Of a stretch of 15,313 nucleotides of DNA, positions 1 through 6,994 are shown piece by piece. This stretch comes from Pseudomonadota bacterium. GTDB lineage: Bacteria; Pseudomonadota; Gammaproteobacteria; Steroidobacterales; Steroidobacteraceae. The position numbers and the translations under genes are program-made. Every line of letters starts with the position of its first letter. Position 1 is the first letter of the stretch. The stretch lies in NCBI GenBank assembly GCA_023433465.1, contig JAEZCR010000137.1, positions 1-15,313 of the forward strand, given 5' to 3'. The notes beneath the pieces were generated by a model. That model saw only the letters and a list, made by a program, of their open reading frames with translations. It did no database searches and was not told the DNA's origin.

Positions 1-323
1 CGCTCGACGCGGCCATCATCTTCGCGCCCGTGGGCGCGCTCGTGCCCGCGGCGCTCGCCGCGGTGCGCAAGGGCGGGCGTGTGGTCTGCGCGGGCATCCA
101 CATGTCGGACATCCCGGCGTTTCCGTATCGACTGCTGTGGGAGGAACGTTCGGTCCTGTCGATCGCGAATCTCACTCGCGCGGATGGGCAGGACTTCATG
201 CGCGTCGCGGCCCGCGTGCGGCTGCGCCCGGCGGTCGAGCGTTTCGAGCTGGAGCGCGCCAACGAGGCGCTCGCGCGAGTGCGGGACGGACAATTGCGCG
301 GCGCGGCGGTGCTGGTTCCCTAG
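1..323 (+). CDS. Zinc-dependent alcohol dehydrogenase, C-terminal part (5' end cut by window)
   Basis: The frame is open from the left edge (first full codon at base 3) to TAG at 321-323, giving about 106 C-terminal residues. The sequence fits the end of the Rossmann domain and the C-terminal return to the catalytic domain in medium-chain dehydrogenase/reductases of the zinc-binding alcohol dehydrogenase family. It has a hydrophobic strand (AAIIFAPVGALVPAAL), the GG-RVVCAGIHMSDIP turn-strand segment, then SIANLTRADGQDF and a closing ANEALARVRDGQLRGAAVLV. The zinc ligands and the nucleotide-binding GxGxxG would lie upstream, outside the window. The family oxidises alcohols or reduces aldehydes with NAD(P) in the cytoplasm; the substrate cannot be read here. 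A GTG at 30 is internal and not a likely start. The next gene follows on the same strand after 40 bases. Confidence 0.88.
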   Translation, partial: LDAAIIFAPVGALVPAALAAVRKGGRVVCAGIHMSDIPAFPYRLLWEERSVLSIANLTRADGQDFMRVAARVRLRPAVERFELERANEALARVRDGQLRGAAVLVP

Positions 324-363
324 GTCTTATTTCGCGCCGCCGGTACTGGCGGACAATCCATGA

Positions 364-1059
364 ATGAGGCCGATTCCGGCACGACTGCTCGCGTTACTCC
401 CCACGCTTGCGCTGATCCACATGCTCGCACTGCCGTGCGGTTGCGCCGTGAGCAAGCCCGCACCGTCGGAGCCGGAGGTGGTGGAAGGCCTGGCTCGTGT
501 CCCGTCCACGCGAGTCGACACCGTCCTCGCCGCGCCGGGCGTATCGCTCGCTGACTACCGCCGCGTGATGCTGGATCCAGTCGAGGTCGGGTTCGTGGAG
601 GGCTGGGAGAAACGCAACCCCGGCGTGACCGCCGAGGACATCACGCGGATCCGCTCGCAGGCGGGGGCGGCGTTCCGCGAGATCTTCGGCTTCGCGCTCA
701 GCGCGAACGGGGGTTATGGCCTGACCACGCAGCCGGATCCCGACGTGCTGCGCGTGAGCACCAGGATTTCGAATCTCGAGGTCGGCAAGTCGCCGGCGGA
801 CGCGGCCACGGTGCGCCCCGCGTACGTGGTCTCATCGGCCGATCTCGTCTTGCTCATGGATTTGCGCGACTCGCGCAGCGGCGCGCTGCTGGTGCGCGCC
901 ATCGATCGCGGGAAGGTCCGCCAGGCCGGCGACATGCGGATCGACGATTCGGTGACGAACTCGACCGATGCGCGCCGCGCGCTCGAGATGTGGGCCGGGC
1001 TGCTGCGGGAGGCGCTCGACGAGGCTCGCGCCAACTCGGCCGGCGCAGCGCCTCAGTGA
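364..1059 (+). CDS. DUF3313-like envelope protein, probable lipoprotein
   Basis: This gene encodes 231 residues. The N-terminus (MRPIPARLLALLPTLALIHM) is a typical signal sequence running into LALPCGCAVSK. Cys25 or Cys27 could be the lipidated cysteine, although neither sits in a perfect lipobox. The mature part (LADYRRVMLDPVEVGFVEGW, then an acidic/helical stretch, then RVSTRISNLEVG and a repeated-strand C-terminal half ending in a helix LEMWAGLLREALDEA) resembles DUF3313 proteins. These are secreted or lipid-anchored proteins of unknown function in proteobacteria. ATG at 364 is used; an overlapping out-of-frame ATG lies at 360, and no strong ribosome binding site is visible for either. The 3' end overlaps the convergent PNPOx-like gene by 7 bases. 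The family call is from remembered sequence pattern, so moderately sure. Confidence 0.7.
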   Translation: MRPIPARLLALLPTLALIHMLALPCGCAVSKPAPSEPEVVEGLARVPSTRVDTVLAAPGVSLADYRRVMLDPVEVGFVEGWEKRNPGVTAEDITRIRSQAGAAFREIFGFALSANGGYGLTTQPDPDVLRVSTRISNLEVGKSPADAATVRPAYVVSSADLVLLMDLRDSRSGALLVRAIDRGKVRQAGDMRIDDSVTNSTDARRALEMWAGLLREALDEARANSAGAAPQ

Positions 1060-1550
1060 CGTCCCATCTGGATGTCGGCGACCTTGTCGCGGTAGTCGGC
1101 CTTCGGATCGCGGCCTAACAACAACTTCGCGCCCGCGACCAGGCTGAATTCGTTGAGCCACATTTCCGCGTGGTCGGGCTCGAAGCGCAGCAGCGCGAGC
1201 CGTGGATCGTCCTTGCCGCCCTCGTACCACGCGGCGACGAAACGGTTCCACAATTCATCGATGATCGCAGGGTCGTTGTGGATGGACAGCTCGCCCTGCA
1301 CGGACGCGAAGACTTCGTGTCCCTTGGACGAGAACTGGAGTACCGCGCGGCGTGGCACGTCGAGCGCATTCGTGAGCTCCGTGCCCTTGGCGCTGAAGAA
1401 CCAGATCGGTCCGCGTTCGTGGGGTTCATGGCGGATCTGCGCGGACATGGGCCGCGTGTGGCCGGACTCGCTCTCGAGTCCGAGCATCGCGACGCGGTCG
1501 TCCGCGAGGGCCTTCCAGAATTTGGCTTCGATTTCGGCGTCGGTCGTCAT
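1053..1550 (-). CDS. Pyridoxamine 5'-phosphate oxidase-like (general stress protein 26 type) flavin-binding protein
   Basis: The 165-residue product has the split-barrel pattern of the PNPOx-like general stress family. It begins with a helix (AEIEAKFWKALADDRVAMLGL), followed by strands including GPIWFFSAKGTEL, a central block RRAVLQFSSKGHEVFASVQGEL, then DELWNRFVAAWYEGGKDDPRLALLRFEPDHAEMW. The family binds FMN or another flavin/F420-like cofactor in the cytoplasm and is linked to stress responses; most members have no proven substrate and are not true vitamin B6 oxidases. GGAGCA lies just upstream of the ATG at 1550. There is no signal peptide. It is the last gene of the minus-strand run, 177 bases after the urcA-like gene, so it probably has its own promoter. 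Its stop overlaps the end of the convergent DUF3313-like gene. Confidence 0.85.
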   Translation of the reverse strand: MTTDAEIEAKFWKALADDRVAMLGLESESGHTRPMSAQIRHEPHERGPIWFFSAKGTELTNALDVPRRAVLQFSSKGHEVFASVQGELSIHNDPAIIDELWNRFVAAWYEGGKDDPRLALLRFEPDHAEMWLNEFSLVAGAKLLLGRDPKADYRDKVADIQMGRH

Positions 1551-1727
1551 GGCGTGCTCCGTGTGTAGGCACGCAGCATCGCAAGCTCGATGTCCGATAT
1601 CTGTCGGAAACGGCGACGGTCCCCATTCAGGCCTGCACGGCCGCGTCAGCTGATTCCGCGTGAAACGGGGATCAATTCCCGTTCCATCGCGGCATTGCAG
1701 GTGAGAATGGGGAACGCCCCGGGGCTG
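1551..1727. other. Intergenic region between the PNPOx-like and urcA-like genes
   Basis: This 177-base gap should hold the promoter of the PNPOx-like gene and the end of the urcA-like transcript. Apart from the hairpin at 1664-1683, I see no convincing ORF, RNA gene or recognisable promoter hexamers. Confidence 0.4.
1664..1683 (-). terminator. Candidate hairpin 3' of the urcA-like gene
   Basis: AACGGGGA and TTCCCGTT flank a 4-base TCAA loop, giving an 8-bp stem with one G-U pair. It lies about 45 bases beyond the urcA-like stop in the direction of transcription. Only three T residues follow on the minus strand, so it is at best a weak intrinsic terminator or an mRNA 3' stabiliser. Confidence 0.3.
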
Positions 1728-2066
1728 TCAGCCTCGATTGGATGCGACCTCGGGCAGGCGCTTGGCCGGCCGGTAGTTCGTCACGTTCGGGTTGCCCACC
1801 GCGGCGACGCCGCCGGTGAAGGCTTCCTCGACGCAGTCCTCGTAAGCATCGCGCAGGCCCAGGATCCTCGTGTCGATCGACCCGCAGACCGATTGCGCGG
1901 CGTTGCGGATGCGCTTGCGAAGAATCTTGACGTCCTGCGCGGACTCGAGGTTCAGGTCGCCGTACTTGACGACGACGCTGACGGTCTCGTGCCGCGCCTC
2001 GGCCTGGGCGATGCCGCCCAGGGCCAGGGCGGCGACGGCCGCCGTAAGTAGTTTGATCGATTTCAT
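1728..2066 (-). CDS. UrcA family secreted protein
   Basis: The 112-residue protein starts at ATG 2066 with GAGGAG 5 bases upstream. It has a signal peptide (MKSIKLLTAAVAALALGGIAQA, cleavage near residue 22). The mature part is typical of the UrcA family: an early strand pair VSVVVKYGDLNLES, a helix starting DVKILRKRIRNAAQSVC, and two cysteines (Cys61 and Cys78) that could form a disulfide in the periplasm. The function of UrcA proteins is not established. The same frame stays open far upstream to 2900, but that part lies antisense to, or in another frame of, the DUF8021 gene. The signal peptide plus ribosome site fix the start at 2066. It is separated by 101 bases from the upstream gene, so it may have its own promoter. 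Confidence 0.88.
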   Translation of the reverse strand: MKSIKLLTAAVAALALGGIAQAEARHETVSVVVKYGDLNLESAQDVKILRKRIRNAAQSVCGSIDTRILGLRDAYEDCVEEAFTGGVAAVGNPNVTNYRPAKRLPEVASNRG

Positions 2067-2167
2067 GTGTGCTCCTCTCGATGTCGGTGGTGTGTCTTGG
2101 AGGAGCGCATCCTGCCCGCGCGACCGGGGCCTTGTGTTCCGGAGTTCTGAGGGATTGTTTAGTTTTC

Positions 2168-3112
2168 CTATTCCCAACCCGTAGGCGAGTTGTGAGGCGC
2201 GATGAACCCTGATGCCTCGATCTCGTGGATCAGCCCACCCTGGATCTTGAAGATGTGTACGGCCGGCAGGTCGAACGGTTTGTACTCGATCTTGCGGAAG
2301 GGCACGCCGGGCACGCCGAACGTCGGCCACTCGGTCTTTTCCATGTCGTGCCGGAAATGGGACAGGCCGAAGACGAGGCCGTTTACCTCGTCGGCGATCC
2401 ACACGCGGCGATGATCGATGCGCGTGATGTACGCCATGACCTGCGTATCGAGCTGCTTCGCGCAGCCGAGCGCGCCGAACGGGGCGAAGCTGTCTTCCGA
2501 CGGGCCCTTGGGCACGGGCTTGCGCGCTGCCTGGCCGCCGTTTTCGTAACGCACGCAGTCGTCGGCGAACGGCGCGAGCGAGCCGTTGTTCAGATCGAGC
2601 GCGTCGTAGTAAGAGGCGCCGATGTGCAACAGCCGGCCGCGCGAGTCGCGCCAGCCCTCCGGCACCGGGCTCGTAAGGGCTGCGCGCGGCGTCTGCAGGT
2701 TCGCGAGATTCGCTTCCTGAAGTTTGTGCACGACCACGTGCTCGGCTTCGGTGATCCTGCCGTTCTCGAGCTTGAGCCTGATCGCGACCTGGATCGGGTT
2801 GCCGTTCTCCTGCATCACGGCCATGTAGCCGACCTGCTGCGCGATGGGGTCCGGCACGTGGACCTGAAACGTCGTGGGTGCGGCCGAGGCCGTTTTCCAC
2901 AAACCCTCGCCAGGGCGGATCTTCTGGATGTTCTCGACCATGCGCACGTCGCGCGCGAGCGGCGCCTTCGAGGGATCGTGCGCGACCAGCGCGGCGACGT
3001 AGGTGTCGGCGAGCCCGATGAGGCAGGCGCGATCGCAGGGTTTGTCCGCGGCGTTCGCGTTCGCAAACATCACAGCCAGCCCGCCGAGCGCGATGCCCAG
3101 GTGATTCTTCAT
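2168..3112 (-). CDS. Secreted DUF8021 / NTF2-like protein
   Basis: The 314-residue product has a signal peptide (MKNHLGIALGGLAVMFANANA, cleavage near residue 21). After it comes ADKPCDRACLIGLADTYV, the start of an N-terminal helical cone as in SnoaL/NTF2-like domains. The rest alternates strands and short helices, with recognisable blocks VAIRLKLENGRITEAEHVVV, SYYDALDLNNGSLAPFADDC and TQVMAYITRIDHRRVWIADE. This pattern matches the DUF8021 family known from fungi and bacteria, whose function is unknown. Four cysteines in the mature protein could form disulfides. ATG 3112 is chosen over an earlier in-frame codon (3166) because of the signal peptide and a GGGGGGA ribosome site. It follows the AraC gene by 11 bases, so it is likely co-transcribed and a possible effector or target of that regulator. 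Confidence 0.78.
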   Translation of the reverse strand: MKNHLGIALGGLAVMFANANAADKPCDRACLIGLADTYVAALVAHDPSKAPLARDVRMVENIQKIRPGEGLWKTASAAPTTFQVHVPDPIAQQVGYMAVMQENGNPIQVAIRLKLENGRITEAEHVVVHKLQEANLANLQTPRAALTSPVPEGWRDSRGRLLHIGASYYDALDLNNGSLAPFADDCVRYENGGQAARKPVPKGPSEDSFAPFGALGCAKQLDTQVMAYITRIDHRRVWIADEVNGLVFGLSHFRHDMEKTEWPTFGVPGVPFRKIEYKPFDLPAVHIFKIQGGLIHEIEASGFIAPHNSPTGWE

Positions 3113-3123
3113 TGTGTCCCCCC

Positions 3124-4095
3124 TTATCCCGGATTTTCCGTGCCAGGCACCGTCTTCAGGCGCCATTCGCCGGGCGGAAGTCCCAGCGCTTTCTTGAATG
3201 CGCGGCTGAACGCGGCTTCGGAGTCGTAACCCACGCGGTTCGCGATCGCGGCGACGCTTTCAGTGCCGTTGCGCAAGTAGTTCGACGCGAGCTGCATGCG
3301 CCAGTTGGCGAGGTATTGCATCGGCGGATGGCCGACGAAATTCGCGAACCGCTCCGCGAATGCGGAGCGCGACAACGCGGCGATCTCGGCGAGCGACTCG
3401 AGCGTCCAGTCGCGCGCGGGACTCTCGTGCAGCGCCGCCAGCGCACGGCCGACGTGCGGATCGCGCAGCCCGCCCAGCCAGCTGTTGCGGTCCGGCGGCA
3501 GGTTCTCGAGATACCGACGCACGACGTCGACGAACATCAGCTCGCTGATGCGGCCCAGCATGCATTCGCCGCCCATGCGCTCCCTCGATTCCGCGAGCGC
3601 CGCGCGGAAATACGCGCCGAGCGCGCCGCTGCCGACGTCATTGATGCGGATCGCGCGTGGCAGGGCGGTGAGCAGCGGGTTGTAAGGACGCGAATCGCAG
3701 CCGAGGAAACCGCATACGAAATGCGCGGGCTCGCCGTCATCGGTGCCGACGAGGATCCTGGCGGGCATGAGGCCGTCGTCCGGCCGGCGATACATCGACA
3801 GCTCCGGCGACTTGCGCATGCCGAGATCCGTCGCGAGCACGTGCGTGTCGCCGTGCGGCAGCACGATGATGTCGCCGGCGGAGAGCTTAATCGGTTCCTC
3901 GCCCTCGACGCTGAACCAGCAGCTTCCCTCCATCATGATGTGATAGGAGATCAGGTGGTCGGAGCCGGGGAACATCGAGCCGACCACGCTCTTGCCGAGC
4001 GGCGTCTCCGCGACCCAGGGGGCGCGTGCATGTACGTCGAAGAAGAATGCGCCCGAAAGCCGCACGGCCCGCAGCACATCCGATAGCGCGTCCAT
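3124..4095 (-). CDS. AraC-family transcriptional regulator with N-terminal cupin
   Basis: The 323-residue product has two parts. Residues about 10-200 form a cupin-type sensor like that of AraC-family activators with a cupin_6 domain (HIMMEGSCWFSVEGEEPIKL, then AGDIIVLPHGDTHVL). Residues about 215-313 form the AraC DNA-binding domain, with two helix-turn-helices: LESLAEIAALSRSAFAERF and IANRVGYDSEAAFSRAFKKA. It would bind an unknown small molecule and regulate nearby promoters. It starts 28 bases after the DUF6438 gene and ends 11 bases before the DUF8021 gene, so it sits inside the operon and not divergent from it. The last ten residues (KTVPGTENPG) run past the usual end of the domain and are encoded by a stretch holding the small palindrome GTGCCAGGCAC. 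Confidence 0.93.
   Translation of the reverse strand: MDALSDVLRAVRLSGAFFFDVHARAPWVAETPLGKSVVGSMFPGSDHLISYHIMMEGSCWFSVEGEEPIKLSAGDIIVLPHGDTHVLATDLGMRKSPELSMYRRPDDGLMPARILVGTDDGEPAHFVCGFLGCDSRPYNPLLTALPRAIRINDVGSGALGAYFRAALAESRERMGGECMLGRISELMFVDVVRRYLENLPPDRNSWLGGLRDPHVGRALAALHESPARDWTLESLAEIAALSRSAFAERFANFVGHPPMQYLANWRMQLASNYLRNGTESVAAIANRVGYDSEAAFSRAFKKALGLPPGEWRLKTVPGTENPG
3140..3150. repeat. Short palindrome GTGCCAGGCAC at the 3' end of the AraC gene
   Basis: Perfect 5-bp arms surround a single central base. It lies inside the last codons of the regulator, 14 bases before its stop. It may be a fragment of a dispersed repeat, but it is short and there is no second copy in this window. Confidence 0.35.
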
Positions 4096-4123
4096 GACTA
4101 CCCACCCGACTCCGGCGCCGTCT

Positions 4124-4657
4124 TCACTTCGCGACGAGCCAGGGTTCGACTTCGGTCCAGGAGAGGAATTGCTGTTCGATCTCGCGGGCCATGTCGGCTT
4201 GTTTCTCGCAGCCGGAGTTGAGCGTCTGCGTGATCATGCTCTGGCCATCGGGCGTCGAGCCCATCACCATGAGCAGGGGCCGGCCCTTGAGGCACGTGCC
4301 GCGCTTGATCTCCTTCTCGAGCACCTGGTGGCGCGTGATCGTGCGCAGTAGTTCGCCGTATCCTTCCGGCGAGATCTTCTTGCGCGCCACGCCGAGCTTG
4401 CCCGTGTCCTTCTTGCCGACGAAGATCACGCGCCCGTCGTTGAACACGTAGAGCTCGTACACCGGGCAGCTTCCCGCGCAAGTGCCGCCCGACACCGCGA
4501 CGAACTTCTCGCCCGGATTCCACTGCGGAATTCCGCCCGAAGGCGCGCCGGCCGCGTACGAGCGTACCTGCGGTTTCTCCGCGTGCGCGGGCAGGCCAGA
4601 CATCAACATGACGGGAAGCGCGACGCACAGCGCGCGCCGCAGAGCGAGGGTTCGCAT
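4124..4657 (-). CDS. Secreted DUF6438 protein
   Basis: The 177-residue product has a signal peptide (MRTLALRRALCVALPVMLMSGLPAHA) ending near residue 26. The diagnostic segment is FVAVSGGTCAGSCPVYELYV followed by NDGRVIFVGKKDTGK. The Cys-x3-Cys-Pro-x-Tyr motif (Cys60, Cys64) with a following strand and DG turn is the hallmark of DUF6438 proteins. Two more cysteines (Cys122, Cys150) could form a second pair. The protein is expected in the periplasm or cell envelope; no biochemical role is known to me. Its ATG is one base beyond the stop of the serine dehydratase gene, with GGAG inside the end of that gene, so the two are almost certainly translationally coupled. Confidence 0.82.
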   Translation of the reverse strand: MRTLALRRALCVALPVMLMSGLPAHAEKPQVRSYAAGAPSGGIPQWNPGEKFVAVSGGTCAGSCPVYELYVFNDGRVIFVGKKDTGKLGVARKKISPEGYGELLRTITRHQVLEKEIKRGTCLKGRPLLMVMGSTPDGQSMITQTLNSGCEKQADMAREIEQQFLSWTEVEPWLVAK

Positions 4658-4658
4658 G

Positions 4659-6035
4659 TCAGCACTCCACGATGTTCACGGCGAGTCCGCCGCGGGATGT
4701 TTCCTTGTACTTGGTCTTCATGTCGGCGCCCGTTTCTCGCATGGTCTTGATGACCTTGTCGAGCGAAACGTAGTGCGTGCCGTCCCCGCGCAGGGCCATG
4801 CGCGCGACGTTGATCGCTTTGGCCGCGCCGATCGCGTTTCGTTCAATACACGGGATCTGGACCAGCCCACCCACCGGGTCGCACGTGAGCCCGAGGTGAT
4901 GTTCCATCGCGATTTCCGCGGCGTTCTCCACCTGCGCGGGGGACCCGCCCAGCACCGCCGTCAGCGCCGCGGCGGACATCGAACACGCGACCCCGACCTC
5001 GCCCTGACAACCTACTTCCGCGCCCGAAATCGACGCGTTCTCCTTATATAGAAAGCCGATCGCCGCGGCGGTGAGCAGAAAGTCCACGATGCCCGCGTCG
5101 TTGGCGCCGTGCACGAACCGCGCGTAGTAATGCATGAGCGCCGGAACAATTCCCGCCGCGCCATTGGTCGGCGCCGTGACGACGCGTCCACCCGCGGCGT
5201 TTTCTTCGTTGACCGCAAGCGCCCAGAGATTCACCCAGTCGAGCGCGATCAAGGGATCGTGAGGCGCCGCCACCTGTGGCGCCGTCAGTTGTCTGTACAG
5301 CTCCGGCGCGCGCCGCTTCACCTTGTATCCGCCCGGCAGGACACCCGGCGTCTCGCATCCACGCTGCACGCAGGCCTGCATCACGCGCCAGATGTTCAGC
5401 AGCCCCGCGTCGATCTCGACATCGTTTCGCCACACGCGTTCATTGCGCCGCATGACGCCCGCGATCGACAATCCCTCGCGTTCGCACACGCCTAACAACT
5501 CCTCCGCCGTGCGAAATGGCAGTGGCACCGGCGTCAGATCCGGCACGATGCGTCTGGAATCCGGCCCGTCCGCGACCACGAACCCGCCGCCGACCGAGTA
5601 GTAAGTCCCGTCCGCCAGCCCGCTCCCATCGGCGGCCGTCGCGACGAACCGCATCCCGTTCGAATGAAGCGGCAGCGTGTCGTGGTGATTGAAAGCGAGA
5701 TCGGTGCGTTCAGCGAAGGCGATGTCGTGGCCGCCGAGCACCCGCAGCCGCCCCGTCTCGCGCACGCGCTGCACGAGCGAGGCGATCGCATTCACGTCGA
5801 CGCGATCCGGCTCCTCGCCGAGCAGTCCCAGCAGGATCGCCTTGTCGCTGCCGTGTCCCTTGCCCGTCGCGCCCAGCGACCCATACAGCGTGACCTCGAT
5901 GCGCGTCACGCGTTCGAGCACCCCGGCATCGCGCAAACGCAGCGCGAACAGCCGCGCGGCCCGCATCGGCCCCACGGTGTGCGAGCTCGAAGGACCGATG
6001 CCGATCTTGAACAGGTCGAAGGCGCTGAGTGCCAC
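4659..6035 (-). CDS. sdaA: L-serine ammonia-lyase (serine dehydratase), iron-sulfur type
   Basis: This cytoplasmic enzyme deaminates L-serine to pyruvate and ammonia using a [4Fe-4S] cluster as Lewis acid. With GTG 6035 as start the product has 458 residues. The beta domain opens with SAFDLFKIGIGPSSSHTVGP and has GSLGATGKGHGSDKA. The alpha domain carries cysteines at 343 (EVGCQGEVG), 385 (LTCDPVGG) and 396 (QIPCIERNA), and the chain ends in Cys458 (VNIVEC). From memory these are the same positions as the cluster ligands and C-terminal 'tail-in-mouth' cysteine of the Legionella pneumophila enzyme. The frame is open further upstream to 6125, but that part overlaps dedA and does not resemble the family. 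The ribosome site is weak. It starts 14 bases after dedA, pointing to coupling. Confidence 0.96.
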   Translation of the reverse strand: MALSAFDLFKIGIGPSSSHTVGPMRAARLFALRLRDAGVLERVTRIEVTLYGSLGATGKGHGSDKAILLGLLGEEPDRVDVNAIASLVQRVRETGRLRVLGGHDIAFAERTDLAFNHHDTLPLHSNGMRFVATAADGSGLADGTYYSVGGGFVVADGPDSRRIVPDLTPVPLPFRTAEELLGVCEREGLSIAGVMRRNERVWRNDVEIDAGLLNIWRVMQACVQRGCETPGVLPGGYKVKRRAPELYRQLTAPQVAAPHDPLIALDWVNLWALAVNEENAAGGRVVTAPTNGAAGIVPALMHYYARFVHGANDAGIVDFLLTAAAIGFLYKENASISGAEVGCQGEVGVACSMSAAALTAVLGGSPAQVENAAEIAMEHHLGLTCDPVGGLVQIPCIERNAIGAAKAINVARMALRGDGTHYVSLDKVIKTMRETGADMKTKYKETSRGGLAVNIVEC

Positions 6036-6049
6036 GCCGCATTGTAGCT

Positions 6050-6607
6050 TCAGCCGTGGTGCGCCCGCCTCCAACGCACGGCGAGCACGATCAGGGCCGC
6101 CGCCAGGAACGCGACGACGATCCATTTCTCATGCTGGCGGATGTCGGCGAGGACACGGTTGGAGGCGCTGCCCGCACTGAAGCCGATCAGTGCGAACAGC
6201 GCTGCCCAGACGAGCCCGCTGACGACGTTGATCCACAAATAGAGGCCGCTGCGCATGTTGGTCATTCCCAGCGCGACCGGCATGGCGATCCGGAACCCCC
6301 ACATGAAACGCATCGCGAACGCCCATTTCACCTGGTTGCTCTCGATACGGCCCAGCGCCGCGTTGACCTTTGAGCGAAGCCGCGGGAACCGCCCGAGGAA
6401 TCCCTGTGCATGCCGCAGCCCCAGGTGGAAGTAGAGCTGGTTGCCGAGCACGGCCGCGCAGAACGCCGTCAGGATTACCGCCGTCAGCTCGAGATGCCCG
6501 CGGTGCGCGAGCACGCCGCCGAGCACGACCACCGTTTCGCCCTCGGCGAACGCGCCGACGAACAATGCCGGATAGCCGTAGATGTCGAGCAGTTGCTCCA
6601 GGTTCAT
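6050..6607 (-). CDS. DedA-family (VTT domain) inner-membrane protein
   Basis: The 185-residue integral membrane protein has hydrophobic segments near residues 10-33, 40-62, 98-116, 122-146 and 162-178. DedA-family features include the re-entrant region GYPALFVGAFAEGETVVVLG and the conserved arginine block MRFMWGFRIAMPVALGMTNM (Arg100 and Arg106). DedA/VTT proteins act as lipid scramblases or transporters, for example returning undecaprenyl phosphate to the cytoplasmic face or flipping phosphatidylethanolamine. Which lipid this one moves cannot be read from sequence. ATG 6607 has no strong ribosome site. A perfect inverted repeat lies 5 bases upstream. It appears to be the first gene of a tight run with sdaA, the DUF6438 gene, the AraC gene and the DUF8021 gene. 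Confidence 0.9.
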   Translation of the reverse strand: MNLEQLLDIYGYPALFVGAFAEGETVVVLGGVLAHRGHLELTAVILTAFCAAVLGNQLYFHLGLRHAQGFLGRFPRLRSKVNAALGRIESNQVKWAFAMRFMWGFRIAMPVALGMTNMRSGLYLWINVVSGLVWAALFALIGFSAGSASNRVLADIRQHEKWIVVAFLAAALIVLAVRWRRAHHG

Positions 6608-6612
6608 GGAAC

Positions 6613-6637
6613 GATGTCCCGCCAGGGAGGGGACATC
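6613..6637 (-). promoter_or_regulatory. Inverted repeat in the dedA leader
   Basis: GATGTCCC (6613-6620) and GGGACATC (6630-6637) are perfect 8-bp arms with a 9-base spacer. The nearer arm ends 5 bases upstream of the dedA ATG and includes its only purine-rich GGCGGGA segment. A hairpin in the mRNA could therefore mask the ribosome site. A DNA operator is the alternative. Confidence 0.4.
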
Positions 6638-6678
6638 ATGACATTGTTAGCTGGATCCCGGCTGATCTCGTGCCGTGA

Positions 6679-6696
6679 CGCCGCTGCGGGGCGGCG
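6679..6696 (-). terminator. GC-rich hairpin just after the small membrane protein gene
   Basis: CGCCGC and GCGGCG are perfect 6-bp arms with a 6-base loop, 4 bases beyond the stop of the 67-residue ORF. No T-run follows, so intrinsic termination is doubtful. Confidence 0.25.
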
Positions 6697-6699
6697 GCG

Positions 6700-6903
6700 C
6701 TACAGGTTCACCGGTTCGTCCCACTGCCAGTCTTTGGGAAAATCCCGGGCCGTGTGTCCGGCCGGCGCGTCCGCCGGTTCGCGCACCGTGGATTCCTCGT
6801 CACTCGCGCCACCGACGGTTGCGAATGCAATGAGCCCAAGTCCTAGGACGAGCAACGCGCACGCCACGACATACCAGGCGTGTTTGTCGTTGTTCAGTGA
6901 CAT
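6700..6903 (-). CDS. Small single-pass membrane protein, 67 residues, function unknown
   Basis: The short ORF starts with MSLNNDKHAWYVV and has one strongly hydrophobic segment (residues about 10-31, ending in FATVGG). An acidic, proline-containing tail follows (DEESTVREPADAPAG, then FPKDWQWDEPVNL). This looks like an inner-membrane anchor with a soluble tail. AGGTG lies about 8 bases before the ATG. I do not recognise a family. Support for its being real comes from the sensible membrane topology, the ribosome site, its fit between two same-strand genes, and the lack of any better ORF here. A 10-bp inverted repeat lies 18 bases upstream of the start. It could be co-transcribed with the outer-membrane gene 91 bases upstream or driven from its own promoter. 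Confidence 0.6.
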   Translation of the reverse strand: MSLNNDKHAWYVVACALLVLGLGLIAFATVGGASDEESTVREPADAPAGHTARDFPKDWQWDEPVNL

Positions 6904-6920
6904 GTCGTGGCACCTGCACT

Positions 6921-6955
6921 CGCGGAAACGATAAGGCTACGCGCGCGTTTCCGCG
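6921..6955. repeat. Perfect 10-bp inverted repeat between the barrel gene and the small membrane protein gene
   Basis: CGCGGAAACG (6921-6930) and CGTTTCCGCG (6946-6955) are exact reverse complements separated by 15 bases. The element lies 39 bases past the stop of the upstream gene and 17 bases before the ATG of the small protein. It may act as a T-less terminator, an mRNA stabiliser or an operator. Confidence 0.5.
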
Positions 6956-6994
6956 CACGTAGTTAGACATTGTGCTCATTGACGCTGTGAGAGC

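Noticed and set aside
2067..2900. N-terminal extension of the urcA-like frame
   Set aside because: It runs through the DUF8021 gene in another frame, is arginine-rich and lacks any fold pattern. The signal peptide and GAGGAG place the start at 2066.
2225..3229. Plus-strand ORF of 334 codons opposite the DUF8021 gene
   Set aside because: Antisense shadow rich in Arg, Val, Asp and His. The minus strand has a signal peptide and ribosome site.
3112..4086. Long plus-strand ORF (324 codons) opposite the AraC gene
   Set aside because: It is the antisense of a clear AraC-family gene. It is arginine/glutamate-rich with no domain pattern, as expected for GC-rich shadow frames.
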